In this document: one piece after another, positions 1-24,851 of the stretch | Layout of the letters: every line of letters starts with the position of its first letter | How positions within the stretch are numbered: position 1 is the first letter of the stretch | NCBI RefSeq assembly: GCF_023343835.1 | Contig: NC_064433.1 | Coordinates: forward strand, 181,119,777 to 181,183,776 | Origin: Lagopus muta | Taxonomy: Eukaryota > Chordata > Aves > Galliformes > Phasianidae | DNA: 64,000 nt | Direction of reading: 5' to 3' | Program-made: the position numbers and the translations under genes | The notes under the pieces: generated by a model | What the model saw: only the letters and a program-made list of their open reading frames with translations | Database searches by the model: none | What the model was told of the DNA's origin: nothing

Positions 1-235
1 CTGTGTGTGTTAAGGACAGTGCTGGCTGTGTCTCCAGAGCTCACGACAGATGCAGAAGCTGCTGGATGGACTTCACGCACCTTTGTGAGCATCCCATTAC
101 ATTCAGGATGCTGATAGACTGTTTGGTTAATCACACAACAGATGCTCCCATAAATATGTATTATGGTCATAGCTCATTCAGTGTTCATCTGGAAAAACAT
201 GTACTTATATTTTACTGTTTAGTCATTTTAACACA
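1..235. other. AT-rich sequence, no gene seen
   Basis: Unique-looking sequence before the first CR1 fragment. The forward open frame from position 3 has no recognisable domain and no splice context that I can support. Confidence 0.4.
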
Positions 236-410
236 TCACAGAATCACAAGATTGAATTGCATGGGACCCTTAAAGGCCATCTGATCTGCCTCCCCTGCAG
301 TGAACACGGACACCTGCAGCTCCATCAGGTGCTCAGAGCCCCATCCAGCCTGCCTGGAGTGTTTGCAGCGACGGGCACCAGCACCCCCTGGGCAACCTGT
401 GCCTCTCACC
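236..410 (-). mobile_element. CR1 LINE fragment, minus orientation
   Basis: Starts with the reverse complement of the CR1 3' end (cacagaatcacaagattgaa) and continues with the characteristic CR1 3'-UTR text (gggacccttaaaggccatct, ctgggcaacctgtgcctctc). Quite diverged, so old. It abuts the CpG island. Confidence 0.75.
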
Positions 411-479
411 ATACAAATGGCGCCCTTTATTCCCCACACTATCAAAACCGTTTTTCTTCTACCCAGAAGAGAAAAAAAA

Positions 480-900
480 AAAAAGGTTGGGGAACGCCGG
501 CTGCCACACTGCCGCCCCGCACCCCCGTCCCCACAGGGCCCCACCCCGCCCTTCGGCGAGCAGCGGGCAGCCATTCCCGGGCAGCTGCCTGCGGGCGGCT
601 CGCGGAAGGATACGCGGAAGGATACGCGCACGGATCCGCGCCCGCCCCGCGTCCCGCCGGTTGCTGGAGGTCCCGCCGCCACAGCGCTCCGCCGCCCGTC
701 CCGCCGGGCTCCACGCGGCGCCCCGGCACTGCCGTACGCTCCTGTGGCCGCACCGCCGCCATCGTAGCAACGAGAGACGCCGCTTCCTTCGCGACGGGGC
801 GGGGCGGCGGGGAGCGGCCGAGGGGCGGCGGTTTGTCCCGAACAGCCCCGGTTGGTGTTCGGGGTGGCGCTGGGGCACGACGGGCGCTGGTGGAACGTAG
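480..900. promoter_or_regulatory. CpG island, probable promoter of a leftward gene
   Basis: Very GC-rich sequence dense in CpG, in contrast to AT-rich flanks. It contains a CCGCCATC (YY1-like) motif and the half-site GTAGCAAC near 764, which resembles one arm of an RFX X-box. A short tandem duplication (gcggaaggatac twice, about 602-625) lies inside. On the minus strand an ATG in good context occurs at 762 (reading MAAVRPQE), but I could not join it to a recognisable protein. In mammals ANGPTL5 lies head-to-head with the ciliary gene CEP126, so this may be the CEP126 promoter. That is inference from synteny. Confidence 0.5.
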
Positions 901-934
901 GGAAAGACCTGGAGCGAAGTGTATCAGCTAGATC

Positions 935-1156
935 TGTATATGAAAAGTTCTGCTGCCTTAAGACGGGGAGGATATGCTAGAATGGAAGCGCTTCACCTCT
1001 AGTTCAGAGGAACAGCTCCAGACTTACCGCTTTGCCCAGTGTTGCAGGCAGAAGGCTGGTTGTTACTTCTCTGCCTCCAAGCAGACCTCTTCAGTTCTTT
1101 TCACACTCCGAAGACCCCAGTCTGTCTGATAAATGCGGTGTTTTACTGAGGAATAG
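935..1156. other. Short unique stretch between CpG island and CR1
   Basis: No coding signal. On the minus strand the reverse complement around 1021-1030 gives a good splice-donor sequence (gcg|gtaagt). It could end a non-coding leader exon of a leftward gene, but nothing else supports that. Confidence 0.25.
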
Positions 1157-1515
1157 ACTCGTTTGAGTTGGAGAAAACCTTTAAAGGTTATCTAGTCCAA
1201 CTCCCCTGCAATGAACAGGGACACCTACAGCTCCAGTGTGTGCTCAGAGCCGTCCATAACTTCCAATGTCCCAGGGATGAGGCATCCAACATCTCTCTGG
1301 TCAGCCTGTCCCAGTGCCTCACCACCATTACCATAAAAATATTTCTTCTTATATCCAGTCTCAATCTCCCCTCTTTTAGTTTGAAACCATTTTCCCTTGC
1401 CTGTCACAACACACCCTGCTAAAGAGTCTGTCCCCTTTAGATACTCAAGATACTGCTCTCAGGTCTCTGGAGCCTTCTCCAGCCTGTACAGCCCCAGCTC
1501 TCTCAGCCTGTAAAG
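1157..1515 (-). mobile_element. CR1 LINE fragment, minus orientation
   Basis: Reverse-complement CR1 3' region: aaggttatctagtccaact, then the internal hallmarks (accaccattaccataaaaat) and the RT-domain C-terminal text ending ccagctctctcagcctgtaa. 5'-truncated and diverged; the terminal ATTCTATG repeat is eroded. Confidence 0.8.
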
Positions 1516-2886
1516 GATACCTTAAAAGACTTTACTGAGAACAGTCATGCAAATGGGACAAAATCATAGCTGTGAGACAGCTACCAAATTTGAGCTTATG
1601 TCATGCTTAGAAAGAATTTAAACTTCTTAGGCTTACTGTAAATTTTGACCTTAGCCAGCAAAACTCGTAGCTGAATTGTAGTCATCTTCTGAAATTCAGT
1701 ATTAAAAATGCCTTTAAATCTCTCTCTCTCTCTCTCTCTTTTTTTAACAGCTTTTTTTTTCTTTGTTCTTCTTCATAGCCCCACTTTGTAGCTTTTCCAG
1801 GTCATTAGCTGCTTTTCTTGGTAAATAAGCTGAGCACCGTGTACTGCAGAGCTGTATGGTTATTCTAGGACAGCAAACAGCCTGGCCTCAAGTGGTTACA
1901 AAATGGAAGATCCCACTCTGGCAGCTGATTTGGAAGAGGTTTCATAAATTTTAATGTGAGCTAGTGACTGATATTCCAGTAAAGGATAAAGATCAACTTT
2001 TAAATCTTTGTGGGACAGACTGAATTTATTACTAATCTGATTTGAAGGCTGGAGCACAGCTATGCTGCTGCAGAAACACATTTTTCTTTCCTTCTTGTTC
2101 CAGAAGGGATTCATCTGCTAATGCCCTTTAGTTTTCCTCCAAGCTTCAGTTTAACTGTATAAGGAAGGAGTTCAGCCAAGGTTCTGCCCATCCTAACCAT
2201 TCCTTCTTGAAATTTGCCTTCTCTTCCTACTTCTGCATATTGGAAGAGGAGTGAAAACCATTTGTTCCTCCTTAGTGTCATATGTAGTTAGCAATGAAAA
2301 TCTTTTCTCCTTAACTCCCTGAGTCTGTAAAACAGATCATAACCTGTGACTTTGTAAGCAAGCATCAACTGAGGCACTAGTAACATTCCAGAATTCTTCC
2401 TTGGAAAGCTACAAAGTACTCCAGAACAGGTTAAACATTTGATCACATCAGATACTGACTAACAGAAGTTGCTAAAAACGTCACAGAGAACTTCAGGTGT
2501 GTGCTGGAAGGGGCCAGTTATGGCTGCTCAGTGCCCTGTAGCTACCAATTTTGAAACAAAACATTGCATTAAAAACATGGTACAGTATGTGGATTTAATA
2601 CTGAATTTATCCCCCTGTTGCAACTGCTGTTAAATCTCCATTAAAGGCAATTTGCAGTGTATGCCAGCTTTGGACAGGGAGGTGAACACAGCACTGAGAC
2701 CAATGTAGGGCATTGGCTGTGCTAGTTCAAGGTGACACTCAAGAGTTTGTTGTGAAAGTGATTCAGACATGACATATCCTGGAGGTGTGGTACAAACTGA
2801 GGTTTAGAAATAAGCCATATCTAGTGTTCTGCCACCCCACCAATGAAAACACCTTCAGTTTAATGATAAAAGTCTTTTAAAAAGTT
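1516..2886. other. Non-coding AT-rich sequence with a (TC)n microsatellite
   Basis: No recognisable exon. A (TC)n run of about 20 bp sits at 1719-1739, followed by T-rich sequence. The remainder appears unique. Confidence 0.4.
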
Positions 2887-3520
2887 AGAATCATAGAATC
2901 ATAGAATCACAATGTTGGAAACAACCTACAAGGTCATCCAGTCCAACCGTCCTCCCATCACCATTGCCACCACAAGCACTAAGCCATATCTCGCAGCTCC
3001 TCATCCAGACACCTCTTGAACACTGCCAGGGACGGTGACTCCACCACCTCCCTGGGCAGCCATTCCAGTGCCTGACCACCCTCTGAGAGAAAAAGCCTCA
3101 CATCCAACCTAAGTCTCCTCTGGTACAACTTGTGGCTGTTTCCTCGGGTTCTGTTCATTGCCTGGGAGAAGAGGCCAAACCTCTCTTCACCACAGCCTCC
3201 CTTCAGGAAGTTGTAGAGTGCAATGAGGTCTCCCCTGAGCCTCCTCTTCTCCACACTGAACAATCCCAGCTCCCTCAGCCGCTCCTCATAAGACTTGTGC
3301 TCCAGACCCCTCACCAGTTTCGTTGCCCTTCTCTGGACACGCTCCAGGGCCTCAATGTCTTTTTTGTGGTGAGGGCCCAAAACTGAACACAGTACTCGAG
3401 GTGCAGCCTCACCAGTGCTGAGTACAGGGGGATGCTCACCTCCCTGCTCCTGCTGCCCACACTATTTCTAATGCAGGCCAGGATGCCGTTGGCCCTCTTG
3501 GCCACCTGGGCACACTGTCA
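2887..3520 (-). mobile_element. CR1 LINE copy, minus orientation, relatively young
   Basis: Begins with intact ATTCTATG repeats in reverse complement (gaatcatagaatcatagaat) and runs about 630 bp. The minus strand still reads the CR1 reverse-transcriptase C-terminal region with few breaks ([21 protein letters not shown], then [20 protein letters not shown]). Text is close to the plus-oriented copy at about 20868-21482, so the two are probably the same subfamily. 5'-truncated. Confidence 0.9.
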
Positions 3521-3711
3521 AAAATGTTGAAAATTGATACCTTTTTTTTTTCTTTCAATGAGCCTAAATCACTCACTACCAAATACAAATACCGGGGCTC
3601 AAAACCAGTGTGTAAGAAATTGTCGTGCTTTTACCACAGTGCAGAGATATGTTTGGTGTGTCATGTGCAGGTAATGAGCAGGAAGTGCTCTCAGGAGACA
3701 AGCAGTGCATG
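3521..3711. other. Upstream region of ANGPTL5
   Basis: Unique AT-rich DNA between the young CR1 and the candidate TATA box. I recognise no specific operator-like site. Confidence 0.3.
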
Positions 3712-3719
3712 TATATAAA
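3712..3719 (+). promoter_or_regulatory. Candidate TATA box of ANGPTL5
   Basis: A TATATAAA octamer lies 175 bp upstream of the ANGPTL5 start codon. Transcription would begin near 3745 and give an unspliced leader of about 150 nt. The surrounding DNA is AT-rich and not CpG-rich, consistent with a tissue-restricted TATA promoter. Only the motif and its spacing are seen; no expression data support it. Confidence 0.5.
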
Positions 3720-3893
3720 CCTGCTGTGCAACAGAGCTGTGTTTTATTAAATGCAGGCATTAAAGGAGTGATGTGTTGGCTGCTCTTTGTGCTGTACACA
3801 TTCCCCAGTAGTTAGCTCAGCACTCTGTAGTGTACAATTCTTTCCGCAGAAATGTGAAACCCGTCAAAACATTTGCATTGCTGCAAGGAAAAG

Positions 3894-17192
<13,299 letters not shown>

Positions 17193-17292
17193 CCTATGAA
17201 AATAGAAATATATCTATTCTTGCTGTTACGTGGGATAATGTATCAATGCAACATCCTCCATTTTCACTTAAGCAGTTCAGTCTTAAATCTTT

Positions 17293-17298
17293 ATTAAA
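17293..17298 (+). terminator. Candidate poly(A) signal of ANGPTL5 (ATTAAA)
   Basis: ATTAAA occurs 101 nt after the ANGPTL5 stop codon, the nearest common poly(A) hexamer variant. A canonical AATAAA at 18118-18123 would give a longer 3' UTR of about 0.95 kb. Which one is used cannot be told from sequence alone. Confidence 0.4.
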
Positions 17299-18117
17299 TG
17301 TTTCCATAATACAGTTACTAATTTTTATTATGAAATATCAGCATCTGTAGTGGTTCCACTTGAGAAAGAAGGTCCTAAGGAAAGGATTTCCAGAAAAACG
17401 ACGAAGCTCAGTGTTTACGAGCTTTTATTTAGCTGCCTCATATGTAATCACAATGGCAGGTCCAGTGGAAAAGTTATAAAAAGAGAAATGCTGACTTTTG
17501 AATGTATTTCTTCTATGCTCTCTGCAAATCTAAATTGCCAAGAAACTGCAGGAAATTTTCTTTTAAAAAAGTAATATATCAGTCGTTCTAGTAATTTCTT
17601 TTCATAAAAATACCTTTTCTTCATGTTAATTTTCCAGAACCAGCTTTTTATACTGTATTCCTTATCAGGCAAGATAATATTAACTTATGTCAGCACATGT
17701 GTAAGGTCCTTACCTGTAAAGCTTGTAATACCTTACCTGTATAAAAAATGTTGCCCTGAGAATACTGTCCAGAGCCTGAGTATTGCATACTCTCAGGGAT
17801 TGATTCTTAGAAAAGTAAGGTACACTGCAATATGCAAGAGCTATGGTCTATTTTCTATTTAATTTTCATAGTCCATGTATTTAAGTTTCAGTTTAAGATT
17901 TGTCATTTACACAATTCACTAAAAATGAATGCTTTTTCCTCAAAGAATAACATCTCAGATTTTTGGAGTTTTGGTTTTTGGATGTATGGGCATGAAATTA
18001 TCTTTTTTGTTCTTACCGTTACTCACTTTGTGAATGTTTTTTTGTAATAATGAACAAAAGATTGGAGTTGTATAATTACATTTTAAATATGCAGTGTTAA
18101 GAGTTGGAATTACTGTC

Positions 18118-18123
18118 AATAAA
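18118..18123 (+). terminator. Alternative distal poly(A) signal (AATAAA)
   Basis: Canonical AATAAA, 926 nt after the ANGPTL5 stop codon, in AT-rich sequence free of repeats. It could end a long 3' UTR isoform. The proximal ATTAAA is the competitor. Confidence 0.35.
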
Positions 18124-18659
18124 AATGGAGTAATATGAAAAACACATGTTGTCAGTACAGCAGTGTTTGTGGAACCTACCAGCTATTCTGTAGCAACTGG
18201 GCATGGAATTTGTCATGCTTGCTTCTATTTCTGAGGATCAGGTCTGTGGCAATATGTGGTATTGAATCAGTTAAAAACTATTACTCATTTTTACTGCCTC
18301 ACACTTTGTATAAGCATAAGGACAGTGAGTATACTTAAAGAAGTCTTTCTTCTTGTCCTTGACATCAGTGATCAGATTCCATTCCATTTAGGCTTTAGCT
18401 TTCCTAACTTCATGCTTGGATGCTTGAACAACGTTTTGGTATCCTTACCAGGCTACCCGTCCTTGCTTCCACTCTCCTGATACTTCCTTTTTGCATTACA
18501 GTTTGGTCAGAAGCTATTTGTTCATCCTTGCAGGATTCCTGGTGCTTTGCCTGACTTCCTAATCGACCACACTTAAGTTTGAACTGCCATGTTTTAGAAA
18601 GACATAAATTAGGAGGAAATGAAGCTTCTGATAGTGTCTATGTTCTCTTACAATGCTTG

Positions 18660-18830
18660 GTCTCCCTCCTGTTTCTAAGGTCCCTCAAATACTGAAAGAA
18701 AGCAATGAGGTCTCCCCAGAGCCTTCTCTGAGCTAAACAAGCCCAACTCCCTCAACCTTTCTTCATAAGAAAGATGCTCCAGCCCACTGTTCGTCCCCAT
18801 GGTCCTCATCTGGACCCAAGGAGATGAGTG
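18660..18830 (-). mobile_element. Internal CR1 fragment, minus orientation
   Basis: Minus-strand translation gives the CR1 RT C-terminal text ([18 protein letters not shown]). It lacks the CR1 3' end, so it is an internal remnant. Confidence 0.75.
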
Positions 18831-19007
18831 AGACTGACAGTTTGATAAATAAGACAAAAACTATTCAGCATTAAGTGAAACATTTGTGTGTTACCAACCT
18901 AAAATGTAGGACCATACAAGCTACTTTGAATAAAATTAACTATCTCTGTCAAAACTGGTACAATGAATCAATTTTGCTCCAAGTTTGATTCCAGAGGGTT
19001 TTGTTCA

Positions 19008-19940
19008 GTATTTAGTGCACCCTCAGCAAGTTTGCTGATGACACCAAGCTGAGTGGTGCATTTGACACGGTGGACGGAAGGGATGCCATTCAGAGGGACC
19101 TGAACAGGCTTGAAAGGTGGGCCCAGGTGAACCTGATGAGGTTCAACAAAGCAAAGTGCAAGATTCTGGACTTGGGACAGAGGAATCCCAGACATCCATA
19201 CAGACTGTAAGGAGCGGTGCTTGAGAGCAGCCCTGCAGAGAAGGACCTGGGAGTCCTGATAGATGAAAAGTTTAACATGAGCCAGCAGTGTGCTCTTGTA
19301 GCTTGGAAAGCAAATGGTATCCTGGGCACCATCAGAACAGGGGTGGCCAGCAGGGACAGGGAGGTGATTGTCCCCCTCTACTCTGCTCTTGTGAGGCCCT
19401 AGATGGAGCATTGTGTCCAGCTCTGGAGTCCCCAGTACAAGAAAGACAGAAGCTGTTGGAGAGGGTCCAGAGGAGAGCAACAAAGATGATCAGGGGACTG
19501 GAGCACCTCCACTATGAAGACAGGCTGAGGGAGCTGGGCTTGTTCAGCCTGGAGAAAAGAAGGCTGCGGGGTGACCTCATTGCAGCCTTTCAGTACCTAA
19601 AGGGAGCCTACAAATAGGAGGGGAATCAACTCTTTGAAAGGGTTGATAACTGCAGGACGAGGGGAAATGGTTTTAAGTTGAGGGAGGGGATATTTAGGTT
19701 GGATGTCAGGGGGAAATTCTTTACTCTGAGAATGGTGAGGTGTTGGAACAGGCTGCCCAGAGAGGTGGTGGATGCCCCGTCCATCCCTGGAGGTGTTCAA
19801 GGTCAGATTGGATGGGGCCCTGGGCAGCCTGGTCTAGTATTAAATGGGGAGGTTGGTGGCCCTGCATGTGGTAGGGAGTTGGAGATTCATGATCCTTGAG
19901 GTCCCTTCCAACCATGGCCATTCTGTGATTCTGTGATTTA
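19008..19940 (+). mobile_element. CR1 LINE copy, plus orientation, about 0.93 kb
   Basis: Begins inside the reverse transcriptase with the catalytic-motif region (caccctcagcaagtttgctg, translating to [11 protein letters not shown]), continues through [14 protein letters not shown] and [19 protein letters not shown], and ends with the CR1 3' terminus ccattctgtgattctgtgat. Several stops make it non-functional. 5'-truncated. Confidence 0.92.
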
Positions 19941-20867
19941 TAGCTAATGATTCCCAATCCATTCATTAGCTTTTCATTAACTTTTATTTAGGACTGGTAA
20001 TGAGCCATTACTGACCAAGCAGACTTGTCTCAACTGAATAAAAATGAATGTGTGTGGTGCAGGAAATAGTGTGTTCCAAATTAAAAGGAGCTTAGTTAAA
20101 CTACATTTAGTAACTACTGCAGGAATGAAACTCTGCACTATGAAAAACTGTCTTTAAAGGATGATTAATCTCTGATGTTATGAAATGGCATTTCTTTTGT
20201 TTTCTTTTTTCCAAGAGTGTCTTCAATTTGTAAGCCTGAATTTGGTGAACTCAAATGATTTGACCCAGTTCTTGATGCTAGAGAAATACAAACAGCAACA
20301 CAGTTTCCATAGCCTGAATACTACTGACGTGGCAGTACAGAGCATAGACATCTGGAAATAAGGAAACAGTACAACCAAAGGCATTTTACTTTCCACTTGG
20401 AAAGGCCTTACATGGACAGTGAAAAATCCTCTAAACTACTTAGATTACTTGTTTCTCTCTTATTTGTTAATTTATTTATTTTTAACTGTAAATTCTGGTA
20501 TTGATTTAAAACTTTGTAATCAGCTGTTTTTCATTTATTTTCCTGGTGTCTGTTACAGAACCTATTAATGGAACTTAACATTTATATATACTGTAGTCTT
20601 GCTTTGCTACAAAATATGTAAAAAAACCAAAAAGTAGTGTTTATGTACAGTACTCCAAGCTGTAAGTCAGAAAGTCAGATGCAGAGCTTAACTACTTAGC
20701 TGGTTGCATGCAAAAAAAAAAAAAAAAAGTTTTCCAAGTTATTTAAGGATCTTTAATGTAATACACAATATGCAGTAATTTACACAACCATCCCAAGAAC
20801 TCTTGCTACGATCTCTTATGTTGGATGTTCTACAAATGTTGGCAGTGTGATCCTTGACACTGCTGCT
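19941..20867. other. Unique sequence between two CR1 copies, with a possible terminal exon
   Basis: Includes a strong pyrimidine tract plus AG at about 20190-20217 followed by about 48 open codons to a TAA at 20359-20361, and a 17-bp poly(A) run at 20712-20728. I do not recognise the short peptide. Confidence 0.3.
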
Positions 20868-21482
20868 TGTTCTTAGTATCCAAGATCACTAGAAATAGTG
20901 TGGGCAGCAGGAGCAGGGAGGCGATCATCCCCCTGTACTCAGCACTGGTGAGGCCACACCTCGAGTACTGTGTTCAGTTTTGGGCCCCTCACTACAAGAA
21001 AGACATTGAGGCCTTGGAGCATGTCCAGAGAAGGGCAACGAAACTGGTGAGGGGTCTGGAGCACAAGTCTTATGAGGAGAGGCTGAAGGAGCTGGGATTG
21101 TTCAGTGTGGAGAAGAGGAGGCTCAGGGGAGACCTCATTGCACTCTACAACTTCCTGAAGGGAGGTTGTGGTGCAAAAGGGTCTGGCCTCTTCTCCCAGG
21201 CAATGAACAGGACCCGAGGAAATGGCAAGAAGTTATACCAGAGGAGGTTTAGGTTGGACATTAGGAGAAACTTTTTCTCTCAGAGGGTGGTCAGGCACTG
21301 GAATGGCTGCCCAGGGAGGTGGTGGAGTCGCCATCCCTGGCAGTGTTCAAGAGGCGCCTGGATGAGGAGCTACGAGAGATGGTTTAGTAGCTTGTGGCAC
21401 TGATAGGAATGGGAGGGTGGTTGGACTGGATGATCTTGCATGTCGTTTCCAACCTTGTGATTCTGTGATTCTGTGATTCTAT
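20868..21482 (+). mobile_element. CR1 LINE copy, plus orientation, young
   Basis: About 615 bp with a nearly continuous plus-strand frame of about 178 codons over the RT C-terminal region ([20 protein letters not shown] and [20 protein letters not shown]). It ends in gattctgtgattctgtgatt. Text closely matches the opposite-strand copy at 2887-3520. Confidence 0.92.
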
Positions 21483-22119
21483 TCTTTTAATGGAAGCTGT
21501 AAATTCCTATTAAATATAATCATGTAAATGCTCAATTCTAACCTCAGCTTCATATGGGAACTCTGTTCAGTGGCTGGCTGGTGTAGAGCTGGTTAGTTTT
21601 TCTACTTAAGTGAAAGTGTACGAATGAAGCTCACAGCTAGCCTAATACAGGTGGGCTCTCATTCTCTTCAGCCAAAGCTGTTGGGTGATCCAGTAAAACA
21701 GAGACAGTCCTGACTCATCTCAATCTTCTGAGAAAACAGCGGTCCTGTTTTGTACAAGTCATCCAGAAATACCAGTCCCAGCAGGTTCTGTCAGCCTTCA
21801 TCTTCAATAGAAATCTTTAATAGGTTCTAGCAGCTGTGGTGAGATGATGTTGTTGGGTGTATCTAGGTAGAACTAGACTCCATTCAGTCTTTATAAACAC
21901 GAGAGAGAAAGCTTTCGCCCCTTAGCACAACTGTGTATATGCATGCGTGGCATTCCACAAGTTTTGATGCTTTAATATGTGTTTTCTAGGAAGCTTCACT
22001 ATAGCCCTTATGTTCTCTCATCTGTTCTAGCTGTTTGGCTGCATTTTGTCATGGTGCATGTAAAGAGTTTAGAGACAGCAATTTTAGCTATGTGAGGTAT
22101 TAAGATGAGGCACAGTTTA

Positions 22120-22345
22120 TAGAACTGAAGAATCATAGATGACTTCTGAAGCTTACCTAGTCCACCTTCCTGCTAAAAGCATATCTAATTAATCAGGTTG
22201 TTCATAGGTGTGTCCTGAGCCTCCAAATACAAAACAAGCTCTCTGGGCAATATTTTCCAGTATTTGACCACTCTCATAGTGAATTTTTTTCCTAACATTT
22301 GATTTAAATTTTCCATATTTCAACTTGTGTTTCTTGCCAATTGTA
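22120..22345 (-). mobile_element. Old, diverged CR1 remnant
   Basis: Weak but ordered similarity to reverse-complement CR1: agaatcatagatgacttctg, ctctgggcaatattttccag, tgaccactctcatagtgaat. Heavily mutated and without the terminal repeat array. Confidence 0.5.
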
Positions 22346-24851
22346 GTATCCAAATTGACCGACTTTTTGTGTATGTCTTAACAGTTAAGCGATCCTTAAC
22401 TCTTCTACTGCTTCACTCCCATAGACTCTGCTCATAGACTTGGGAGACAAAGGACAAGAGTCAGTGAAAGCTGAGGCAAAAAAGATGTCAGTGTATTCGT
22501 AAATTCTTTTCTTGTTCACTTTCACATCACTTGCTAGTTTCATCTCCAGCTTTGCAAACCCTATGTGCAGGCAATTTCACTGTGTTCTGTCCAATAGCCC
22601 GATAATGCTTCCAGCTTCTGGGTCCTTCTTATATTTGAACTCAGTCAGGAGCTCCATGTTTCCCCACACTGTCCTTCCGCCATGCTTGCTCAACTTCCTG
22701 TGCTTAGGAATGCATAAGCACATGTATGTATTTTGGGGTAGTTATATGGGTTCTAAAGCTCTTTCAAAATCACTTTCCTATGGATTTTCTTCTTTCTTTT
22801 TATTTTTTAATGGAAATTACAACAGAGCTGGAAATAATTTCTACATTTCACCTACAAGACCTCTACTTTTTTAGGAATTCATTGCCCCTCTTGCTGGAGA
22901 AAAATCTCTGCATAGTATAAACTAAGACTTTGATTAAAAAACCTCCAAGCTCACTCCAGTGCAATTATTTGTTGTGGTGGTGAGGTCATCCTGGTTGCAG
23001 AACCAACAGCACGCAATAACATCATTTTCCTTTGTACAGTCAATTTTCTGCAGTGAGTCTCTAATTCATAGGGAAATACATATGAACTCTTCCTGTCATA
23101 ATAGTGAACTGAATGTGTTTGCTGGGAATTAAACAGGAAAACAGGACTGCTCTTTTCAAATTTTAAAATAAATCCTTATAGTTTCTTCATATAATTGTAT
23201 TTCTTCCATACTTCCAAATTTGAAAGATGACAGAAAATGGCACAATGGCAAAAAAATAAGCCCACAGCATAACAAAATTAGCTTATAGCTTTTCCAAATT
23301 AAACTCTTCAAATAAATACTAAAATTGCACAGTGGTGATTTTGTTTATCCTTAATATCTGTCTAGATTAGGAATTAAGGAAAGGTTCAGCTGCTTAGCCC
23401 TGAGCAATGACATGGCACTCTTTTTGTTTCCCAGTGTTTCAATTTCCCTTAAAATCAACTGGGAGAGATCACAGAATTGTCCTGCTGTATTTGAATGTCT
23501 CCTCTGCTGTAGTTTCAACAACCACGCTGGGTGACTTCCTCCAACATTCAACCATCAAAGTAAAAAAGTGTTTTCCATATGCTTTCCATTTTTTCAAGTC
23601 CTCTGGAGAGAGTTCCAAGGTATTAGTCCCTTCACTGATTACACAGTACAAAAGCAGAAATATTAGTGCCTTCTTTTGTTCACCATTCTTTTCATGAGTA
23701 TAAATTTAGATTTTATAAAAAAATGATAAAAGTATTGGAAGTTGGCACAATGGCTTACAGTTTTCAATGTCTAAAACACTTTATCAGGAAGGAGGGATTT
23801 AGGTCAGTCTCAGGTAAAAAGTTGAAAACAAATCACTCTAAGTGCCAGTAACTATAGGATCTATGGTAGCTTTTTTTGAATATGGGCACTCAACAGTTGC
23901 AACTGTAGGAATCAGGGGTTGAGGAAACCTTGTATGAAGGACAGTGACTCACAGGAGGAATGGGAGGCTTGCTACTTGGATTATAAGTGAAGGTGATTAT
24001 AGAAAGACTCCAGGCAGATAAGGGACAAATGTAACAAAGAGACGCTAGATTTCCTTCAGTACACCTTAATGCTTTGTCTCACATGTTCTTTTTCCAAGCT
24101 TCTGACACTTGGGTACCTGATGACAGTGTAATGCTGGGCTTTCCCATCAGGAATAAAGTTTTTTCTTTTTTTTTTTTTTCCAGTAAGAAATCAGGTTAGA
24201 CAAGGATATTGTTCTTCTGGTCTTATAGCTGAAGACTGCCTAGAATGTAAATGTTCCACTTAGTGGGTGGTTCTGAGGCTTTGCAACTCTTTAATGGTCC
24301 TGACAGATTGTTTCCAGCTCCACTGATATAAATGAGTGTGATGTGATGAAAAAGGAAAGAATGTGTGCTGTCTGTGAGCGTTTTGCTAGTCTCAACTGAG
24401 ACATGAGAATAGTGACAAAAGTAGCCCAGTTACAGTAGAATACTTCAATGTGATTTTTGAGAAATTAAACTAATTTTCTGTTGCTGCTGTAGTTTTTGAC
24501 ATTTAAAAAAGCAACATGGCCCCAGACAATTGCATTTTGAAAGTTAGATTATATTTCTATGAGCTTGCTAAATGCTGCAAAATGGACTACGGGCATAAAA
24601 ATTCAAATGTACAATAACATCCCATAAGCAGGATTATTTCCATTCCTGAAAGCATCCCACACTTGCAGATACAAAAAATGTCTCTGGCCTCCTATTTCAG
24701 TTGTTCAGAAATTAAAGAATCCAATAAAACAAAAAATTGAAGCTGTGTTGCTTGGATGGAAATTGAACATAAAACAACCCTTAGTGACTGGGCTGGACGG
24801 TTTGTAGCTCCGTGCTTAAAAGAACACTATTAGGGGAAAGTTACTGGAGTT
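22346..24851. other. AT-rich intergenic DNA left of the tandem array
   Basis: No recognisable gene or repeat family apart from a T-rich run at about 24165-24180. It ends abruptly at the GC-rich array boundary. Confidence 0.4.

Larger units (their letters stand above)
17193..18659. other. ANGPTL5 3' UTR and downstream AT-rich DNA
   Basis: Contains the two candidate poly(A) signals. No further exon recognised. Confidence 0.45.

Noticed and set aside
442-878. Long GC-rich minus-strand open frames in the CpG island as a CEP126 first exon
   Set aside because: The translations are low-complexity Arg/Ala/Gly text with no similarity I can recognise and no supported splice donor. Open frames are expected in CpG islands.
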